Made by a program: the position numbers and the translations under genes. 64,000 bases of DNA from Pomphorhynchus laevis (lineage: Eukaryota; Acanthocephala; Palaeacanthocephala; Echinorhynchida; Pomphorhynchidae), in assembly GCA_012934845.2 (NCBI GenBank), contig WNNJ02000487.1, positions 248,001 to 312,000 on the forward strand, in the 5' to 3' direction. Shown here piece after piece: positions 56,792 through 64,000 of the stretch (positions are counted from its first letter, which is position 1; each line of letters begins with the position of its first letter). The notes under the pieces were generated by a model that worked only from the letters and a program-made list of their open reading frames with translations, made no database searches and was not told the DNA's origin.

Positions 56792-59700
56792 TCATACAAC
56801 AATATGAAAAGCAACTGGCCAATATGTACAGTCCACTTCGTCGAACCAAATAATTCCATTGTTTATTAAGAATTGAACTCTCTCTTTTACTCGCTCTGGT
56901 TCCCATTTGGTATGTCGTTCAACTTGCTTAACACTGATAGGTTTACCATCGCTAAGAAGACTTAGTAAAACGTGATGGTCATTGCTTAGTTCCATCGGTA
57001 CTGATAGAATGTAGTCAATACCAGCAATTTCAACAATCTGAAAACCGGATCCCAGATGGGACAGTTTAGCAACCGAAATTTTTATATCGCGAGTAGTGAT
57101 TCTGCTATACTGTAATGAAGTTGACTTTTTGCTCCTTTGTCGTTCTAGTAATGTTAGCAGACGTGACAGCTGCACTACCCCACCGGTCTTTTCGTTCATA
57201 GCCAAACATAATTCAATAACCTGGACTGCCAGCACGTAGTAAAATGTACCAAGTCCGAGTTTGTCGAACATGCCTTCTTTTGCTATAATGATAACATTTA
57301 TCACACAGATGAATTCGATATTTGAGAAAATCCGTAACTAAATTTTAACCTTAAAACTTGTGTTGTAAGGAAAATCACAAGTTTTACAATAGTTTTTATA
57401 TAAAAACTATTTATTATTTATAATTATTTATTATTTAATTATTTATTTTATTTATCATTATTTTTAATAGTGTAAAATACATGAACTCAGTTAGTTGATT
57501 TGGTTTATTAAATACCGAAACATACAAAATATTTTTTACTGTTAAAATCTTTATTTATCATTTATTATTTATAATTATTTATTATTTAATTATTAATTAT
57601 TATTTTATATTTTACTTGATATAAGTTATATGACATTTTATATAAAAACTATTTATTATTTATAATTATTTATTATTTAATTATTTATTTTATTTATCAT
57701 TATTTTTAATAATGTAAAATACGTGAACTCAGTTAGTTGATTTGGTTTCTTAAATACCGAAACATACAAAATATTTTTTACTGTTAAAATCTTTATTTAT
57801 CATTTATTATTTATAATTATTTATTATTTAATTATTAATTATTATTTTATATTTTACTTGATATAAGTTATATGACATTTTATATAAAAACTATGTATTA
57901 TTTATAATTATTTATTATTTAATTATTTATTTTATTTATCATTATTTTTAATAATGTAAAATACGTGAACTCAGTTAGTTGATTGGGTTTCTTAAATACC
58001 GAAACATACAAAATATTTTTTACTGTTAAAATCTTTATTTATCATTTATTATTTATAATTATTTATTATTTAATTATTAATTATTATTTTATATTTTACT
58101 TGATATAAGTTATATGACATTTTATATAAAAACTATGTATTATTTATAATTATTTATTATTTAATTATTTATTTTATTTATCATTATTTTTAATAATGTA
58201 AAATACGTGAACTCAGTTAGTTGATTTGGTTTCTTAAATACCGAAACATACAAAATATTTTTTACTGTTAAAATCTTTATTTATCATTTATTATTTATAA
58301 TTATTTATTATTTAATTATTAATTATTATTTATTTATTTTATTAATCATTATTTTTAATTTATATAGTATAAAATACCTAGACTCAGTTATCTGATTCAT
58401 AAAATATCAAAACATACAAAATAAATTTTTACTGTTAAATTTTTAAACTTTAATTAACTATTTTTAAACTTTATTTAACTGTTAAATTTTTAAATTTTAT
58501 ATTTTATCTCCGTTGGATATTAATTATTTGCTAACTTAAAATAATAACAAACAAGACCATTTGGTAATTATTGATGGATAGCAAAAGTAAATTATATTAG
58601 CAAACGTGCATGTGGATCTAAAAATACACATCAGAAATAGCAAGTGGATTATGTTAATTAGAAATTTGTTATTGGAAATCCAAGCGTCGGAATGAAGATG
58701 AAATCTCTTTATTTTATCATAATATACACTAAGATATATTACATAATATTACACTAAGCATGTGCATCTGCCGTATTATCAGGTTTCTGTTTTTAGATCC
58801 CTCACAGCACTTTAAATAAATACATACTAATGATATTGATATATCAATCCATATTATGTAATATTTATATACCATAATAATAACATAATATTAATATCAA
58901 TGAGGATTTTCCATACAAATGCTCACTTCCAATAATCTAATCTTACCGATATAATCAAATGATTAAATTTGGAGAAGAATTAATAAACGCTTTTTATTTT
59001 TCCTGCATCACCAGCAACAATAAAAATTAAAACGTTTAAAATTAAGTTATATTTGTCGTAATAACGCTGAGAGTAAATGACTCAGATAATTTTAAAGCCT
59101 AGATATGATTTTTGTCGTCACAAAATGCTAATATCTAAACCTTTTTTACCATATTATTTGTAGAGTAATCAGTTGTCCGAGGCATTGCGGTCTTAAAACT
59201 CTATATGTTAGCATAAAAGATACAAACAAGTCCAGTAATTTATGTTCTTCGAAAACAAAATATTTTCAATTATATTATATCAATATTACATAATATTAAT
59301 ATCAATGAGGATTTTCCATACAAATGTTCACTTTTAATAATTTAATCGATATGTTATATTAATATTATACTTATAATATATCTATATATTCAATAATATT
59401 CGTTTCATTTTCTAAGATATAAAAGTTTGACGTTTCTACTGATTAAAATTTATAATTTAATATATTTTTATTAATCTGTTTACAATGCTATCATATCGAC
59501 AGGTAGGGATATAGATCTACATGGTAATGTTACTTAACAAAATATTCATAAAAAGTAGACTAATTAATCTCTTATTTTACATATTAATTTCTAAGATTTT
59601 TTATCTTTATCTATGAATTCTTCCAGATGCTTTCGAAATATGTCGTATTGCTTGACAAGCTATGAACTCACATTGAATATAAATTGAAAATCTCCAAATT

Positions 59701-62700
59701 GTGATAAATTTTAATAATCTCCAAATTCTTATTTATTAAACTTTATAATAAAATTTATAATATTTTAAATTATTTATTTATATATTTATTATTTTATTTT
59801 TAATATTTATTTGTAATTTATTATTGTAATGACATAATACGGAAACAACTAAAAAAAATGACTGCTTATACTGCATGTATAGTTTCCGTTACTTTTGCGA
59901 CGTAAAATCAACTTATGGCATTCTGGTAGAATGACCATAAAGCCATGTTATATTCAGGTCGCATATGTTTATTTTTATCGGGTTTACAAAAAACATTCTT
60001 GGGATTCCGAGCTAATAAAATAGAAAATAGTATCTGCTTAAGACAATTGACCAGCTTATATATATTTTGAATATTTAGTTAGCACTTTGTTAATGTCATC
60101 ACACACATTTATGAAAGCTGATTTTTAAAATGTTTAACGATAAAAATTAGTTTTAAATTTATAAAATTTAAATAATTAATTTTATAAAACTAATTGTTAC
60201 ACCATGCAACATCTATTTTGACAATAAAAACAGGAAAAATCAATATTTTGGTCCGGAAGAATTTTAGGATTTAAAAAATAAAGATTAAAAAATAAAAAAT
60301 TGATATTAGATACAAGATTATTGTTATCAGGACTATAAAATGTTAATTAAAAATATTTTATAGTTGCTAATTAAGCAACTATAAAGTTGATTAATTTAAT
60401 TAACAACTATAAAGTTGTTAATTAAATGTTAATTAAAAATATTTTAAAATTCATTTTGAATAGCTGTTTTGTTGTAAAATTATTTGCTCTGATTGCCAGC
60501 TGTCGATTTATTATAAATTTATAATTTTTAAAATAATTATTAATGTTTTCCTAGTAATAGTTTTGGAATTTATAAAGGGCGTGGGCTCTGAAAATACAAT
60601 CTAAAGACAATTAAATACAAATAGAAAGGATCAAAATGAAATATAAATTAACGTTCAGTTGAATGTATCAAGAATCCATTGAATGTTTTAATTATGACTG
60701 AAATTTTTAAAATGTGACTGAAATTTAAAGCTTACATATAAGTGGATCTACACCTAGAGTTGTACACATCTCCAGAAATTGTATTCGAAATTCGGAATTG
60801 CTGGTTATCTCTTTTTTATGTTTCTCTATGAATTCTTCCAGATGCTTTCGAAATAAGTCGTATTGCTTGGCAAGCTATGAACTCACATTGAATATAAATT
60901 AAAAATCTCCAAATTGTAATCCTTTAATTCATTCACATTTACAGAACTTACTGAAATAGTGATGAAGGATTTTTGATATTGTGGTGGGCAATATAATTTG
61001 GTTGATGTTAATGTATAAATAAAAATAGTATAACGTAAAATATTTTAAGACTTAAAAGTCTCTACATTTCCACATCTGTATCTGTAGATAGTCTGTGCAT
61101 AACTATTACTCAAGTATTTCTCAACCTTTTGTCCATGAAATAACTGATCTGATAGTCGATTAATTCCTTTCTATTTAAATTTATAGACCATCCATTATTG
61201 ATGTTTAAATATGCAAATAAAGCATGCATTCACGTTCAAATTCAATATGATGAAAATTACATGATAAAAATAGTCGGTGATGCATAATCAGTAAAATTGC
61301 ATTACCGTGCTATGCTAGTTGTCTTCCTACCGATGTATTTATCATGGATGAACAAATTGTCTAGCTTTTAAATAGTTGATACTGATCCATTATTGAAAAA
61401 TAATTATTATAGGTGGAATAAAGAAAAAATATTTTTTCCTTTGATCCAGCTCCAATAATTATTTGAATTGTCTAGTTTACCTCAAGCACATCGTGAAGTA
61501 CAAAAACAAAGTTTGGTCCTTCTTCAAAATTTGGAATTTTGGTCCAGCCTCAAAATTTCAAATTAAAAAATAGATCAACATCAGTTATTTATAAAATAAA
61601 CAGCAATTATAGTTGCACATGAATACTACAATTAGTGGCGTAAATCCGAAAGAATTGACTTTAATTTTTGAGTATTACACACGAACAAGAAAGTTTAAAC
61701 CTGCATGCTTAGCTATTTCCTTTAAGAGATTTACTAAGAATCAAGTAGTGTCAAGTAGAATCAAGTAGTACGACAGCACACGTGCTGTCCTGTGAAGCCA
61801 CTGATTTAGCAAACTCTACCAGATGTAAGGCTGGTCACCGGTGGAGGAGCGTGCGCTTAGTGACTTCTATTCAGAGGTTTACTAAGGATATAGTACCTTC
61901 GAAGTTGTGTAACTACAGGGCCACACTGATGATACCCCTGTAGTGCTTAGTAGACTGAGGTCGAAATGCCCCATTAGGGGCTAGATCTTTAGTGATAAAG
62001 ATCTACTTTACTTGTTCAATAAAATTTAAAAAAACCAGTCTAATTCCAATTCAACCTATCAAAGGATATCACCAAGCGAAAGCTCCTACACCGGTTAACA
62101 AGCCTTACATCTGGTAACGGTTTGCTTAAGCAGTGGCTTCACAGGACAGTACGTGTAATGTCGCTCCTTCCTTCATCAGCTTACTATGGTTGTTGAACAA
62201 GCAACACACGTTTGTTCAATTGTAGCCAAAGCGCGAGCAAAAGCTCTAGCGCTGATGTTAAAATACGTCACTCTACATATAGTGACTATGTGAATACAAC
62301 AAAAGGTGACGTTGTAAATACGAAAGAATTAACTTAACTTTTTTAGTAAAAAATATTTATTGATAGTAAGTATTTGTATCTATTAACCTTAATAAATATA
62401 ATAACTGAATAAATGTAAAAATTATATAATTATATTATAATATTGAATATGACCATTTAAGATTTGAAATAATTTACTTTACTTTTTTAGTATTACACAC
62501 GAACAGCAAAGTATAAACCTGTATGCTTTTTTACAACCTTCGTCGGGAAGCTTAACCTGGATTGCGCCTACCACAGACGCCTAGCCCTCAATGGGGGCAT
62601 TTCGACCTTAGTCGAAATGTATATAGATAATGGTTTAGATAATGGTTCATATAGATAGTAATGTCATCAGTAGTAGATCGCGAAATACGATTTGGAGAGT

Positions 62701-63191
62701 ACGTATTTTCATCAGCACATGAATGTTGAGTCGTGCATAAAGAAATAATTCAGAGTTTGCCGTGCACCTTTCGTTATAGCTATTCGTAAACTGCGGTCAA
62801 TTACGGCTAGCGAAAATAACTTTTGATTCGATGGAATACACCAGATAATGGTTTTAGTATATTTTCGAAAAATATATAACATACTTATGACATTTCATTA
62901 TGGCATTTAGTTAACAGCTATAATATTAGAAATATATCTCACACTTATAAAATTTATGATTTTGGCAAATCAAAAAATGACATGTAAATAACAAAGTCCA
63001 AACTTACTGAATAAATTCTTAATACTTAAATATACAAATTACCTCATCAAGTTGCTGCTTAGCTAAGACATTTCCCTTTTCACTGTATATCTTCTATATC
63101 ACAACAAAATGTATACGTTATACATAATTTTAATTTTCACCTTTTCCTCTTGTGCTTTGAAAATAGCTCCGATACCGACACGTCTGGCCAT
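56792..63191 (-). CDS. SNF8: ESCRT-II subunit VPS22, four exons
   Basis: Exons in transcript order: 63,191-63,141; 63,093-63,043; 60,874-60,736; 57,282-56,792. GT/AG junctions, 732 nt, 243 residues (human SNF8 has 258). With VPS25 and VPS36 it forms ESCRT-II, which links ubiquitin-cargo recognition to ESCRT-III on endosomes. Exon 1 encodes the basic start MARRVGIGAIFKAQEEK; exon 2 EKGNVLAKQQLDE; exon 3 the helix LAKQYDLFRKHLEEFIEKH and FRIQFLEMCTTLGVDPL; exon 4 two tandem winged helices: LGLGTFYYVLAVQVIELCLA, KLSHLGSGFQIVEIAG (~130-150), DYILSVPMELSNDHHVLLSL, KWEPERVKERVQFLINNGI and the C-terminal WFDEVDCTYWPVAF. All are diagnostic of SNF8. The C-terminus ends soon after the second winged helix, so the human tail is missing. 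Introns 2 (2.2 kb) and 3 (3.5 kb) are swollen by repeats; intron 1 is 47 nt. Confidence 0.92.
57399..58340 (+). repeat. 242-bp tandem array in SNF8 intron 3
   Basis: Four units phased by TATAAAAACTAT at 57,399, 57,641, 57,883 and 58,125, exactly 242 bp apart, nearly identical to each other. Each unit includes a GTAAAATACGTGAACTCAGT phrase, a variant of the family P terminus, plus TTAAATACCGAAACATACAA. It is followed at 58,340-58,400 by a more typical family P terminus (AGTATAAAATACCTAGACTC), so the array probably arose by amplifying a family P end. Confidence 0.9.
58860..59350 (+). repeat. Direct repeat pair in SNF8 intron 3
   Basis: ATAATATTAATATCAATGAG followed by GATTTTCCATACAAATG occurs at about 58,877-58,935 and again at 59,287-59,345, with few differences. 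The 400 bp between the copies have no recognised content. Confidence 0.7.
59611..59703 (-). pseudogene. Partial duplicate of SNF8 exon 3 and its acceptor
   Basis: 93 bp matching the start of exon 3 (60,815-60,910) with about three mismatches, including the acceptor CATAG and ~30 nt of upstream intron. On the minus strand it would read LVKQYDIFRKHLEEFIDKDK and then stop shortly after, where homology ends. It has no donor or remaining exon 3 codons. Both copies lie in the same orientation in the SNF8 transcript, the duplicate downstream of the true exon. A recent duplication by its identity. Confidence 0.88.
61632..62620. mobile_element. Composite inverted-repeat element in SNF8 intron 2
   Basis: 61,767-61,862 (ACACGTGCTGTCCTGTGAAG, CCAGATGTAAGGCT) and 62,066-62,165 are inverted copies of ~95 bp. 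A second inverted pair is GGTCGAAATGCCCCATTAGG (about 61,949) and its inverse CCCTCAATGGGGGCATTTCG (about 62,585). Direct repeats of GTATTACACACGAACA(A/G) occur at about 61,672 and 62,491. A hairpin ACTACAGGG ... CCCCTGTAGT is at 61,911-61,943. No open frame. It is GC-richer than the intron. It may be a foldback or a non-autonomous element with sub-terminal inverted repeats. Confidence 0.6.
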
Positions 63192-63466
63192 ATCGTAAAT
63201 TTTATTGATCTAGCGGTTTGCATACAAAATAGTTAAACAGATATTTAACTTTTATAAGAAGAAAAGTATATAAACATATGAATGCAATTTTGGTAGAATT
63301 TTATTTTATTTTTCGGTTTTCCATTTACAGTATTTTATAGACCAAAGTGCACATTTTTTCGTATATTGAAAATGCACAAAAGATGGTTTTAAAATGCATT
63401 TTTAATATAAGTTATATTACGTTTTTAATTTTTACATAATAATTTAATAATTTAATAATAATTTTA
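63192..63466. other. SNF8 upstream region
   Basis: AT-rich sequence upstream of the SNF8 start on the minus strand. No TATA box can be singled out in such composition. Confidence 0.35.
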
Positions 63467-64000
63467 AATTTACTAATAATTTACCTTTATAATTATTTAA
63501 GTTTTTAAAGCGAATGCGAATTGAATTCTAAATATAATTAATTAAAAAATTAAAATTAATTAATATTAATATAATTAATATTAATTTTAAAATTGATTAT
63601 AATTCCTTTAAAATATTCAAATTTGAATATAATCAATTTTGATTTGATTGTTCATGATTGTTACATTTTTTGATAGAAAACTTACGCTGATATTTTTAAG
63701 CGAATTGAATTCTAAATTTAATAAAATTGCAGAAATAATGCTATCTGACAATTAATTACTAAAATTCAGTAATAATTAATTCTAAGTAAATAAGTATCTG
63801 ATCATTTACTTAATTAATAATTTACTATTAACATTAAATTTACTAATAATTTATCTTTATAATTATTAAGGTTTTTAAAGCGAATGCGAATTTAATTCTA
63901 AATATAACTTGAAATTTTGAATTTGAGATTACAAAAATAATGTTATCTGACAATTAATTACTACAGTTTAGTAATAATTATTAATTATTTAATTATTAAT
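63467..64000. repeat. ~185-bp repeat, three partial copies
   Basis: Phased by TTTTTAAAGCGAATGCGAATT-like phrases at about 63,502, 63,693 (shortened) and 63,870. The last two also share TGTTATCTGACAATTAATTA / TGCTATCTGACAATTAATTA. Continues to the window edge. Confidence 0.65.

Overview
The window is AT-rich invertebrate (metazoan) nuclear DNA, about three quarters A+T by eye, sparse in genes and full of retroelement debris. There are no operons, bacterial signals, tRNAs or rRNAs. Three host genes are supported. RCL1 (32,703-33,827, +) is an intronless pre-rRNA processing factor. RAD21 (42,657-55,444, +) is the cohesin kleisin, resolved here into ten exons that sum to an unbroken 552-codon frame. 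SNF8/VPS22 (56,792-63,191, -) is the ESCRT-II subunit, four exons and 243 codons. RAD21 and SNF8 are convergent. A single exon of an intermediate-filament gene with an in-frame stop lies antisense in RAD21 intron 1. Clusters of very short introns (34-53 nt) beside multi-kilobase introns, Penelope-like pieces, several LINE families and a Ty3/gypsy fossil fit a parasitic or free-living helminth. A flatworm is my preferred guess, but no feature proves the species or phylum.

Layout. 1-8 kb: AT-rich filler with many partial copies of one dispersed element (called family P here), mostly on +, a Penelope-like GIY-YIG fragment between inverted repeats (3.0-3.7 kb) and a TA-flanked foldback (6.5-6.9 kb). 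8-18 kb: two oppositely oriented arrays of a ~370-bp tandem repeat, family P copies on the minus strand (including a reverse-transcriptase fragment), a LINE-B 3' end and a repeated G-rich module. 18-25 kb: AT-rich DNA with foldbacks, a 360-bp direct duplication and a 1.3-kb element with ~190-bp terminal inverted repeats. 25-32 kb: LINE 3' ends and a broken Ty3/gypsy fossil split by a LINE-B insertion. 32.7-33.8 kb: RCL1. 34.4-37.6 kb: the longest LINE-B copy. 38.3-40.0 kb: LINE-A with an open reverse-transcriptase frame. 40.4-42.5 kb: family P, with its reverse transcriptase just upstream of its structured module. 42.7-55.4 kb: RAD21, whose 7.3-kb intron 7 holds LINE-C and a 1.7-kb satellite of 16-bp units. 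56.8-63.2 kb: SNF8, whose introns hold a 242-bp tandem array, a partial copy of its own exon 3 and a foldback-like element. 63.5-64 kb: a ~185-bp repeat.

Functionally the three host genes are unrelated housekeeping genes (18S rRNA maturation, sister-chromatid cohesion, endosomal sorting). The most interesting non-genic signals are the family P module, in which two perfect stems interleave (pseudoknot-capable) inside an outer stem; several hammerhead-ribozyme-like motifs (CUGANGA, stem, GAAA) near Penelope-like debris; and the recent partial exon duplication in SNF8. All coordinates come from reading the sequence by hand; element boundaries are approximate unless a splice site, start or stop is named.
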